Below are positions 13,100 through 24,100 of a stretch of DNA of 64,000 nt, piece after piece. The notes beneath the pieces were generated by a model. It saw only the letters and a program-made list of their open reading frames with translations, was not told the DNA's origin and ran no database searches. The first letter of the stretch is position 1, and each line of letters opens with the position of its first letter. A program made the translations under genes and the position numbers. This stretch comes from Daphnia carinata (taxonomy: Eukaryota > Arthropoda > Branchiopoda > Diplostraca > Daphniidae): the NCBI RefSeq assembly GCF_022539665.2, contig NC_081331.1:12370638-12434637 (forward strand), read 5' to 3'.

Positions 13100-14413
13100 A
13101 TGGCGAACCAAGACAACCAATATCGAGTGGTAGTGTTTGGCGCTGGGAGAGTTGGCAAATCATCGCTTGTCCTCCGCTTCCTGAAGAACACCTTTCCCCA
13201 ATCTTACGTACCCACCGTCGAAGATTTTTATAGTCAAGTAAGTCATTACATCCAGTTCATTTTGAAAATCTAGAAAAATGGAACGATAGTTACCTATCTA
13301 AATGCGAGAGGTTTGAGTAAATTTTGTAGATGGGCAACTTATTATTAAGCTTTGCTTGCTTGGGGCAGTCTGGCAGCTAAAGTCGCTGCTGCACATAAGT
13401 CCTCTGGATATACAACCATGATTTGTAATGTCTGTTATTAAAAGCTTATTTTGTCTTACATTTTTTTACGGGGTATTTGTTAGAACGTGGAGTTCCTATC
13501 CTATACCCTCAATGGCCAGTGGATACCATGCAAAGAGAATTCGGTGTGCAATCTTGAGATCGTTGACACGGCGGGTAGTTATTCTTTCCCAGCCATGCAA
13601 CGACTCAATATTTCCAAAGGACATGCCTTCATTATGGTTTATTCCGTAACATCAAGACAAACTCTAGAGCAACTCGAGTCCATCTGGGAAACCATCCTCG
13701 AAATTAAAGTAATTATTTTTTTTTCCTAGTTTACTACTTGGTTTGTACGTTCTTGTATGGCTTTTCTTGGAAAGTGGCGTACGTATCTTTCTAGTTATTT
13801 TATGTGATATACGAGTTTTCGTTTCTCTCTTTTTTGTCTGTACAAATGAGTTGAACTCTAGTCAATGTCTTCCGCACAACTTCCAAAATTAATTATCACA
13901 TTCCGTTGAAAAATTTGTTTCTCAATTATTTTGCTACTTCGCAAAATATAAGGGATCGTTAGACAATGTACCTTTAATGCTGGTTGGCAACAAATGCGAT
14001 GAAATAGAAGCGCGTGAACTCACAATCGAGGAGGGCCAAGAACAAGCACGTCAATGGTCGTCCTCCTTTATAGAAACTTCAGCCAAGGCCAGCTACAACG
14101 TCAAAAAACTCTTCCGGGTACGTTGATTTTCACGTGTGCCACCTATCACCCATCCAGTCTATGCAGAGAATGGCGTGTTCATCCGAATCTGTATTTCGTA
14201 CAAAAGATTTTTTATTATGCGTTATTGGCATTGCGAGACAATATTTATAAATGTTTAGTGTATCGTCCTGGTATGTTACAGTGCTATTAACTAACATGGC
14301 CTTTATTCTATTGCTTGCTAAAGGAGCTGCTGCTTTTGGAGAAGACGAGAAGCTTACGTATCCCGCAGGATTTCCAAGAATTAAGAATAGCGAACGCGAA
14401 AAGTTGGCCTTAA
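13100..14413 (+). CDS. Ras-superfamily small GTPase, Di-Ras-like
   Basis: Four coding exons: 13100-13237, 13520-13708 (alternative in-frame acceptor at 13484), 13953-14117 and 14324-14413 (TAA), giving 193 residues (205 with the upstream acceptor). Visible GTPase motifs are P-loop GAGRVGKS (about 14-21), YVPTVED in switch [13 protein letters not shown] in switch II, NKCD and ETSAK. The stretch [20 protein letters not shown] is characteristic of the Di-Ras family. The downstream acceptor gives the family's usual spacing between switch I and switch II; the upstream one inserts 12 residues. As in Di-Ras, Ser stands where Ras has Gln61, which in that family goes with weak GTP hydrolysis. Two oddities are Arg at the position of Ras Gly13, and an end in AKSWP with no CAAX box. 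A missed terminal exon is possible. Confidence 0.85.
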
Positions 14414-15225
14414 CACACGACACATTGTATTGGATTTAACGCCGAGAAAAAAAATTCTTAATTCTTATCCCTTTACAAAACTGAGGAAACTGTGGATGGT
14501 TTTTTTATTTGTTTTTTAGTTTTCTTAAATTTTTTATTTACCATTGCCCGTACAGCTTGATTTGAGTCTTACTTGCCTGTGCGGAAAAAAATGGCTGATT
14601 GTTCGTCACATTAGCTGTATTTCTAAAATTGATGGTGTACACTTTACGCAGACGCCGTCTCTGTCGGTGGGAGTTATACAGTTAACAGATAACCAGCACA
14701 CGAATCGTCAAGAGCGATCTCTTCCGGCTGGTACAGCTTTCTGTGAAATCACAAATACGTTTATGGTATAAGGAGTGTGAGCTGTCGTTAATCTATTCGT
14801 TAAATTTTTCTACACAAGACGATGTAAAATGGGTGCTCGATGCTGTTGTCCACATGGGAATGTGGTAAAGAATTTCCAAGGGAATCTCAATGTTTCAGCA
14901 TGATTACGATCGAATGAGCATGGATGACCACGACATCATCCATGAAGGGCAAGTTTAACTAATGGCGTTTAATGTGTGTTTTGCGGAATTAAAGACCACA
15001 CAGATGCATACAGCAATATCTTGCTTTTGTTTGTCCCTCACCTCTTGTACGATGTATGCGCTATTTCTTAAAACTATCCACCTTGTTCCCACCGTCGATA
15101 TTTATTCTTGGGACAGTACACATCTAATGTTCTTGAAAATGGCCACAAACAGAATTTCAAGGTTAATCATGCGAGACGCATCGAAAGATTGCACAGTATC
15201 GTTAAGAGACGTTGCAAAGAGAAGG
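14414..15225. other. Intergenic, GTPase to Tyr/Gly/His-rich gene
   Basis: I recognise no coding exon here. The left part should contain the 3' UTR of the GTPase gene and the right part the promoter of the next gene. A missed terminal exon of the GTPase carrying a CAAX box was looked for and not found. Confidence 0.4.
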
Positions 15226-15264
15226 TATAAATAGTTCTTGGTAAGTGCTGGACGAACATCAGTT
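15226..15264 (+). promoter_or_regulatory. TATA box and initiator of the Tyr/Gly/His-rich gene
   Basis: TATAAATAG at 15226-15234 is followed about 33 bases later by TCAGTT at 15259-15264, a good match to the arthropod initiator. The predicted start site lies about 50 bases before the ATG of the secreted-protein gene. The strong TATA/Inr pair fits a highly or tissue-specifically expressed gene. Confidence 0.65.
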
Positions 15265-15310
15265 CCTCACCCGACAGCCTTCGTTGCTTATCTATTTTTC
15301 CTGTTCGGAA

Positions 15311-15877
15311 ATGAATTTCCTCGTAAGATTTGATTACACGTTATCATTTTTTAAAATTTAACCTAGAATCATAAGGTGCTGAGCTACATAACTTCTTATT
15401 TTGTGCGCACAGATATTATTGGCTTGCCTTCTTGCGATGGTCATCGCCATCCAAGGAACACCAGCAATGGAACCCAGCACTAACATTGAAGTTCCCCCCG
15501 ACCAAAACGTGGAAGACTGGTATTATCGCACCTACTACGGTCACTATTACAATCCATACGGCTACTACGGTCATGGATATTGGCGTGGACGCCGCTCTGT
15601 TGAGGAAAAGCAGCCGGAAGCCTCGATCAACATGAAATTTGGTATTACTGACCAAGATGTCAACCAATACTTTAATCGTGGGTATTATGGCCACCATAGT
15701 CCCTATGGTGGACACGGACGTCGGCGGGGTCGTTACGCTACCAAAGATCAGAGTAGTGAGGCATCTTACTACCCCGGCTGGGGATACAAACGCAGGAACT
15801 CCGGCAGCTATCCTTACCGCCATTCTTATTATTATGGTCACTATCCAGCATCTTTTTCTTATGCCTATAGCCATTAA
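15311..15877 (+). CDS. Secreted Tyr/Gly/His-rich protein or propeptide
   Basis: Two exons: 15311-15322 (ATG plus three codons) and 15413-15877 (TAA), giving 158 residues. Splicing gives an N-terminus beginning MNFLILLACLLAMV, a clear signal peptide probably ending after about 20-24 residues. A four-codon first exon before a phase-0 intron is common in arthropod cuticle and secreted-protein genes. The mature part is rich in Tyr, Gly and His, with repeated YYGH words. It is cut by basic sites: RGRR near 66, a GRRRGR run near 106, and KRR near 131. Two of these follow Gly (WRGRR, GGHGRRR), the arrangement used for C-terminal amidation. It could be an antimicrobial or neuropeptide-like precursor, or a structural cuticle protein. 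I recognise no named family. Confidence 0.75.
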
Positions 15878-17252
15878 GCGACAATTCGACAATCGTAGTA
15901 TCGTGAACAAAAAACGATTTAGAAACGTTATCGTAGTCTAATCCTTCTACTAACATCTTCTGTGGGGTCTGTTGGCTAACACAATGGCTTTCGTGGTATT
16001 TGGTTGTGTTATTCTTATGTACACAATACACTCATTGTTGACATCCAGACTATCTTTACAAAATATGAGGAAGAACTAAGGCAACTTCAATTGCCTAGCA
16101 CTGCAAACATTGTAGCTAGTTATCCTGACAAGTACAACTGTTTATAAACTGTTCACTGATTGCAGCGTGACTAATTGTCTTTTTGCACGGCTTCACCCAT
16201 CCTTTGTGCGGGTTCTTGCACAAAAGCGTTACATGCTGATATCGTTAAATACGCGCAAGACCCAACTTAGGGCTGGAAAGCCTTAGAAGACGACGAATAT
16301 TTGAGCCAAGTGTTATATACGAACAGCAGCGTGAACCGAGGCGCGCCCGGAAACTATTGTGCTTTTGTATTCATTCATTGGCAAATGGGAGTTTCTATTT
16401 TCCTTTCTTTCTTGGCTAAATTATTGTCGTCTGATCAAATTATATCTAGTGCAATACGATTACTGTTACGTTTTAACGTTTGTCGATCAATAACAGCAAA
16501 CATTTTCATATACGACTTCGACCAAAGCTAGTTGTTTGAAAATGAAACTAACCTGCAATTTGTGGTACGCAGTATTATTCCAAATGTTCGCTCCGATTCA
16601 TGATTCCCCAGACGACAATTTCCAAATGTTGGCATATTCTATTACATCAGAAGCAGAAACGAGACAATGTCTGTAGCTAATAGTTGTATCAGAATCAAAA
16701 TCGTAGTATCAGAATGTTGGGACATTTCTCGTATACAAACATTGGTTTTAATTACCAATATCTCGTTACCTCGATTGAAAATATAGTCCTGTTTCGAAAC
16801 GTACGATGCCCTGAAATTCAAGGCAAATTCTTTGTGGTTTTTCAAGATTTTGTGAGAGACTGACAATAATGGCATTGAGGGCCAAAGTATATATAGCCAA
16901 TCAAATCTCTAGTACAATTAATTCTCCGACTGGCCAGACGCTGCTTGTATCTCTTACCTGCTCGTATATGAAACTGAGTTAGTTAATTGCCACATCTGTT
17001 CCATTTCTTCGTTTAAACTTATTCTTTTATAGCAATTAATGTTAATGTCATTTCTTGTATTAGTAGGGATTCAAGGTCGCATCGGCTTACCTTCGGCCTT
17101 GGCCTTTGCCTGCATAAAACCAAAAGACAAAATGCCAATGTACAAATTTTACTATTGGTAGCTTCAACACCATCATGGCCTTAATTGAAATTAAACTGAT
17201 ATTGTTTTGATCGTGATCCTCATTTTTTTAATGTCTGCCAAAACTTTGGCCA
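15878..17252. other. Intergenic, no gene seen
   Basis: This stretch should include the 3' UTR of the Tyr/Gly/His-rich gene. No spliced reading frame, tRNA or clear repeat was recognised. Confidence 0.4.
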
Positions 17253-17552
17253 TCACAGTTTTGCAGTCGGAAAAATAACATGCCCATATGCCATGATGCC
17301 AAATAATTCTATTACAAATTGTGTGCTATTGTGGCAATTGGCAACTATGCCGTCCCCGAGTAAGGGAAACGCAAAGACAATGCAGTCGCGCGGTACAGAG
17401 AGCTCCGTATAGTCGTACAGCTGCTGCCGTGGAAACAGGGATGCAGTTTCAACAAGTCGTTTCTTTATTTTCTCCAGAACAGTCCATTGTGTCTTCAGCA
17501 GAAATAAAATTGACAGACATAAAATACCTGTGGCCACAAAAGAAACTTTCAT
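17253..17552 (-). CDS. Hypothetical signal-peptide-like ORF (weak)
   Basis: A 99-codon frame on the minus strand begins with Met-Lys and a hydrophobic stretch (residues about 4-19, VSFVATGILCLSILFL), as a signal peptide would. The rest has three further Cys, one of them within a possible NCHNST glycosylation site. I do not recognise a family. A GTATTT donor-like site lies inside the start region, so it might instead be part of a spliced gene. Frames of this size arise by chance in noncoding DNA. Confidence 0.2.
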   Translation of the reverse strand: MKVSFVATGILCLSILFLLKTQWTVLEKIKKRLVETASLFPRQQLYDYTELSVPRDCIVFAFPLLGDGIVANCHNSTQFVIELFGIMAYGHVIFPTAKL

Positions 17553-17835
17553 CGCATTTTATTGCGTAATTGTGTTTTTCGAAGGACAATTGTACTGAGG
17601 AACGGTAGCTTTGCAAGAAGAAGTTTTTTTCTCACATGGCTTGTAGCACAAAAAGGCTGGGTTCAGAATTGATGGCCGTTCAGGTCAGGTATTTACAGCG
17701 TCATGTTAAGGAAGGGTTTAAAAAAACGTGAAATAGAGGGAAGGGTCGCCTGGAATCCATTAAGAAGACCGTGACGAGAGAATTTCCAGTAGTACAATGT
17801 GCTGGTGTTCACGTGCAATGTATATGAAGACAACC

Positions 17836-18159
17836 ATGGCTGTGAAACCCGAATGGGTGATAGTAAAGTTGCAAGGTAAGACTATTTTCTGAAACTGCCA
17901 AGCTGACAAATTATTCACCAATATTTCATTTACACATGTGCATTCATTGCAGTTGTTTCCTGTTCTCGAATTCGCGCACAGCCAGATGGAATCGTTTTCC
18001 TTTTCAACTTCATGAAAGGATTAAGCTCTTTTGGCGGAATTCTTCCCTACCTGGAGCACCGGAGTTCTTTATTTAACAGGTTAGTCGGCATATTTTAACA
18101 TTCTTCTTGAATTGTTCGCTAACGACGGTGTCCATAGGTATATTTTCTTGAGTAACTAG
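17836..18159 (+). CDS. Possible three-exon small protein (unrecognised)
   Basis: Three exon-like blocks join in one frame: 17836-17875 (donor GTAAGA), 17953-18079 (acceptor TTGCAG, donor GTTAGT) and 18138-18159 (acceptor CATAG, ending TAG). The product would be about 62 residues, with a middle part reading RIRAQPDGIVFLFNFMKG and no clear signal peptide. An in-frame upstream ATG at 17797 could extend it. The middle block is open and flanked by good splice sites, which is the main support. No family is recognised; it could be noncoding RNA or chance. Confidence 0.3.
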
Positions 18160-21100
18160 TGCGTGTGGATCGAAGAGCATTTTCACCAATGCAGAATATT
18201 TTGTTTGCTGTTAGGGTTATACAAGTTTACACTAAGAAGGTTGCTCTTGTATGAGGTCGCCTTTACGTGTAATAACAGTGATCGTAATGCCGTATAGGAC
18301 ATGTCTAAGTAGGTTTTGTTGCGTTAACCTGATCAATAATCCTATATCTTAGTGTTAGGCCTCTTTAATTTCTTCCACTTGCTGGTTAATCTCCTCCACC
18401 TCCCCCCCACAAACGTGCGAATTTCTGCCGATTTTGGAGAATATTTATTTTAATTTATTCATCTGTCATAGTGTCGGGTGTCAAAATCGATAAAAGTCCA
18501 ATAATATTAGCTTTGGCGATGTCGTTGCCAAAGATAATTTCATGTCAATCTTGTGTACAGTCCAAATTTCAAAACATTCATAGAAAAGCAATCATATCTT
18601 TGCTGCGTCTCATCTCCGTTTTCTGCACTTCATATGAATTTTTTTTTCGTTTTGAATCAGTTCTTTTTCACTATAGTTGTGGCCTGAGGTATCCGCACGA
18701 ACGATAACAATGTAACAAAATCAATTTGAGATCTTGCTGGTAAAAATCCGTATTCTTTTGAACTATGCCTGTCGTACATGATTTGGCTTTTCTTGCAGTA
18801 TTTTCGGTTTATAGGAGACATCTTGTATGTACAGTATGTCTCCTTAATACCTATTCACTCTCGTTGCGATTCTTCTCCTTCAACAAATAGCTAAAAGTTA
18901 GTGGATTTCCAAAATGCGTTTCTTTGGAGCTAGGAACCAATGCTGTAAACGCACAGTACGTGGATTACTCTACAAAGTAACATGGCAGCTTTCTTTCTTC
19001 ATTGTGCATTATGTACGTGTGTGTTGAAGAATATCACGCTTGTACAACTTGCAATCAACTCTAAATTTAACCGAACTTCTTAGTGCTACTTGCCATATTG
19101 TTCACATGCAGCTCAAATAACTTTCCCACCAAGCATTTTTATCATGCCGTCGTAACGCGTCCTGTTTGCTGCCGAATCTTTCTTGAATCGATGATTGAAC
19201 TTTTGATTTGAGACTTGGAACAAACTTCTTACGTTCGAGGTTGTCCAATTTCACGTGCTCTTCAGTTTGTCTCATCCATTTGCATAATTTGATTAGATAG
19301 CTAGAAATGCACTCATGGCTTTGTGGTGCATACATGCTTTGGGTGGAGGGGGATCTATTGTTAGAAAACGAATATCATTTGAAGATTCATAAATTTATAA
19401 TTGCTGCGTACTCTGAAACGGGTCACATAGAACGGAATATTTAAAATGCTTTTAACTTGCACGTTTTACATGCTCCAACAGCTGTTGACCCACTATTGCG
19501 TGAGAGTTTGCGATATTATTTTTATGGTGTAGGAGGATAGTTTAAAACATGACGTGTTTTATTTGTGGGCGTTTCTCATCAGTACCTCGCCCCACAACTG
19601 TCGGGAAATTTAGGTGTACGATCAGACGGCAGCAGGAGAACACTTGTGCATTGAAGAACTCCCTCCGGTGTCCACATCAAATGTATTTAGTATTGAGCCT
19701 TTGTGGTATCCTTTACTATACTTTATGGGTCAGACTAAAGAGTCGAATGACATACCGTACACTAGAAAATTTATGGTCCGCGTATTGTGGTGCTTGGACT
19801 GTACTATTAATTATCGCCACAGCAGAAAATTCACAGCCATATTTTGTCCTATTAAATGAAAGCATAACAACTTCGTATCTAAATTCAATCGATTACAATT
19901 CAACGAAACTTGTATAGACTGAGAAACCTGGTTTGAAAGGCATTCGAGTAAAAATTGAGTTTAGAAATCAACAAGAAAAAAAAAGTGATCGATGAAAATT
20001 CGATCATTCGGTTCAGGATGCGGGACACAATTGGACTGAGCCGGAGCTAACGTTTCTCAATCTTCCATTTCCTGTAGATTTCTATACATTTTCCCCCTCC
20101 CGTTTGCAAAGCTCAGTGACCTTTTCTTTCTCCTAATCAAAGTGTTGTCGTGCATGGCCGAACCTTAACTAAACTGCCTTTATTCTAAGCGGCGTGTATT
20201 ATGCGGAATTCCAAAATCAAATTCAAATAGACATAGTAAGCGTGATGTAATTATTTATTCACCTTTCGGTAAAAGCGACAGGCGTGGTTTTATCACTTCT
20301 GTGTTTGATGGTAAACAATCTATTTGCATTTTTCGACGGCTAGATTTTTTCCCCTGCCAAATCGCACAAATGAGAAATTCAAACTTCGTTTAAAATTCAA
20401 GAACTTTGAGTTAGCATTGAAAACCATATTCTTGGGTTACGTGTAAAGCTGACTGTCAAACGACGTGCAATTACGTACGCCTGTGGCAATCTCTTTAGTG
20501 AGGTTATTGCTTCTTTTGCATATCAATATTCCGAAAACCAATGACAGCTTATCGAAATTTCGTTGAAGGTTGAAGCTTTTGGTCACATGAAATTAATTCC
20601 AAAAGTTCTTTGAAGTACAGGCATCCTTTCCCTGCTAATCTCCTTGCGAACAAGCGCTTTTCCTAGCAAGTAGATCGTTGAGAACATGAATAGAAGTGAG
20701 ACTAAAGCCAGTTTTTGTCTCGCTTGCACAGAGGTACACTTTCACTATACTTGCCTCCTTGCCCTTGTGTCTTATATTCTTAATAATCGTAGACCCAAAA
20801 CAAACGAAATTTTAAAACTGACTAAAGTTGATGAGAGAATCGTCACCTATGCCATCAGTAACAATTCATCTGCGTTTTAAATATCAAACGAGATTTCAAA
20901 ATTTTGAATAATTTGAAAACCCGTGTGTAAGCTGACAAATGGGTGAAAAGATAGAAAACTATCTTAATGCATTCATCAATTCTATCTTACAGCACAACCG
21001 TGCGTTGGTTACGTTCCTCTATTTATAAACTTTGGGGCGCGTGCTTGTAGGCAACTTGTATCTTGCTTCATATGTACACTAAGCAAAGATAGTGAATGTG

Positions 21101-24100
21101 TCACATGCGTGATGGATGCGACTGCAAATGGATAGTAAACTTCCTTTAGAACAAAAAATTGACTTGCTTTTTGCGAGAATCTACAGAATCTTACTCTAGT
21201 TGTTCGCTTTAAACCGTGTGTAAAAGAAGTCGGCTAAGCTCATCCGTTTTGTTTTGGGAGATCCGTCTTTGTGGCAATTTCGATTGTCTGGTTAACTACT
21301 TCTTTGCGTTGTGTCTAACTTGTAGGCGCTAAATTCCCGCAAACGATCTCCAGTTGGCACGTAATTACTCTATTGTAGAGGGTTGTAAAGACGTTGTTGT
21401 GACTCACAATATTTACTATGCGGTCTCGGAATTTGTAACTCGAATTGTCGGAATTAGTGTTAAAAATGCCCCCTCAACTGCGTGCTTACGAGACCCTTTC
21501 TATACCTATCACGTAAAAGTTAGCATCGGCCTTTGTTCTCGAAGGGGCGTTAATGGTCATTGGTGAAGATCAAGTCCGTCGACATCAATTCAGCAAAACA
21601 ACCAGCCCATTCCCGTGGCAGGCAAAGTCCCACTAAGCCTTTTCTTCTTTTATGTTGCCTCGTATTTTTTTTTTTTTGTTTTTTTTTTTATTTGTGGAGG
21701 GGGATGGGTCCTTGCCATTATTTGCCTTACGTTCTTACGATTCTTTTTAGTATTTTTACCCTGCTGCTGGACTTCATTCCGATGGGTGAGGGAAATCATG
21801 CGTGGGGCACTTTGTAGCATTCTAGGGTAGAGTGTGCAACATCACCGATTCACTCGTATCACGCGGGGAATTGCAATTTCAGTGTAATCGGCCATTCTTT
21901 CATTCCTATCGCCCAACTAATGGCGATCCCACTTCTGTCACGTAGGACTTATGCGAAGAAGAAAAGCGCTGCGTTCCGCATTCAAATGTTATATACTGCG
22001 TGTTCGTAACCTTTGCCTATTGTTTTGTTGTTATTTTATTTTTTAAACTTCACTATTTTTAACAGGCCATTGCCTATTTGTCGAAATAGGTTCTTTTGCG
22101 AAATAGCTTAGTTGGCGAGAGAATATTGTTCGCCATGCTCTCCTGGATTGAATGAAATTTGGAATGTTTTAAAAACAAAGGTTACAAAGCTAGCAAACAA
22201 AGTTTGATCTGTCGCATTTTCTTTTTTCTTGCTGACAATTTCTTGGATCGTAGTCGCACTAAGACAGGACTGCTAACTAGCAACCCCTTGAGCCAACTCT
22301 GTCCTCATCCTGGTGCACCTTTTTCACGCAGCAATAACTGGTGGTTCTTATTTAAGGAATAGCCGTTTTTGTTTTCCTTGGTTTCCCTATTCGATTGGGT
22401 TGATATTATTGAGCTAGGGCTGCCTATTGATCGAAGTTTTTCCCGTTCCATTGCCTTCCAGGCATTTATGATACAGAACAACCCAACTAAACAGAATTCT
22501 TCAATCATATGGTAAATATAGGGATAGGGGAGGGAGGGCTGGTTTCAGTTGTTGTTGTAATGGCTACGCGAATCTTGCCATTACATCCGCATTTCACCCG
22601 TGACGGAATTGTTTTATCCCAGCTGTTCCTTATACGTTTTCCCCCTTATTTTAGTAGGATGGAGTTACAGTTCATCCAAAACTTGGTTCGCCTATATACA
22701 GTATATATATAAAAACAACAATTTATTGCACTAAGAATCACTGAGCCCAGAATGTGACCATGTGGTGGACGTTTCAAGTCGGTTGAATTCACATATGTAT
22801 GACAATTCATATAGTTTCTCAGGCCAGATGAACCCGCACAACATTTACTGATATGGCATAGGCGTAAATACACTCGCAGGTGGTGCAGCGGATCGTTCAA
22901 CTGCGGGACGCTAAGCTTTCGCCCGTAGCAGAGAAAAAGAAAGTAATAACAACCGAGCCTCCAGTAACAAACGCGTTGGAATATAACGCAATCGTATAGT
23001 GAATATAACAGGTCGATGAACAAAAGGAAGTATTTTATGTCAAATCTATTTCTTTTTTGTTTTCGGCTTCTTTTCACCGATTTTTGGTGATGAAGACGTG
23101 TCCTACGCAAACTTTTTTTTCCTCATAACACTGGAATGTCTGTTTTACTATGAGTTCTACAACACCGCATCCTCGCAGCAACATTCTCTTTTCGCTTTAT
23201 AACTCCCAAAATTTCAGTTTTCCCTATTTTATTTTTGTATTTTTACAAAGAATTGCAATGCAAGAATTTCATTGCTTTGCCATTTTTCTCGTTCATCCAA
23301 GGTTCTTGTTTACAAGACGTGAAATTCTTTGAGCTATTTTGTGAAACGTCAAATATCGACCACCGGATACATCCCATTTTTCTTTTGTATCCTTTGTTTT
23401 ATTGACAACGCGTTTCTCTTTTCAGTATTACAGCTCGCGTTCTGTGATTTGTTTTTTCCTTACTTTTCTCCACTTTGCCTATAGTACTCTTTCTCTGAAC
23501 TGTCAAAAAAAATTTCCATTCAAGCCCAAGCCATACACGCGAAAACAAAAGCACGCACTACACATGCGTGGTTACTACATATACGTACTAAAGGACGATC
23601 CCGCCCCTACAGGCCCTTTTCTTCTTTAAACATCGGGTTTTTGGCATGCAGTCTTTCGGCGGTTGTCAGGCTCGTCGGGAGTTGTTGTTGGCTTGTTGTT
23701 TTTACTTTCTCTCTGAGTTTCAAGGCGAAACGCATAGAAGCGGATCTCTCGACTTTGTGGCAAACAAAAATTCGTACTATTTCTAACAGCAAAATTTACG
23801 GCGTTGTTTTTTTTTTTTTCGTCTAATAGATTTAAGATTTGCTTGTTGTGATAAAAGAGAAATCGGTTGAACTTAGTGGTTGCGAACTAGTGAAATTGTG
23901 ACTTTACTTGCTCCAGCCAAGACGAAGTAATGGAGTAGAACCAATTCTGGTTAATAACACCTAATATAAGGATCCTCAACCCCTCAAATTTGCGGTTAAC
24001 AGGTCAACGCCTGCAAATGCCGATTCACGGTTACACGTAGACCAAGGTAGAGAAAGTGAAACAAGGGTTCCTCGTATCCTGTCTATCGTAAGTTATTGTT

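Noticed and set aside
15416-15910. Minus-strand 164-codon frame over the Tyr/Gly/His-rich gene
   Set aside because: Shadow of the repetitive sense codons; the plus strand has a promoter, signal peptide and clean splice.
22877-22935. tRNA-like stretch with an A-box-like TGGTGCAGCGG
   Set aside because: No B box or T arm follows, and the fold is poor.
22646-23110. Minus-strand 154-codon open frame
   Set aside because: Long for the region, but it lacks domain motifs, is Tyr/Cys-rich by composition and has no supporting splice context. Judged a chance frame.
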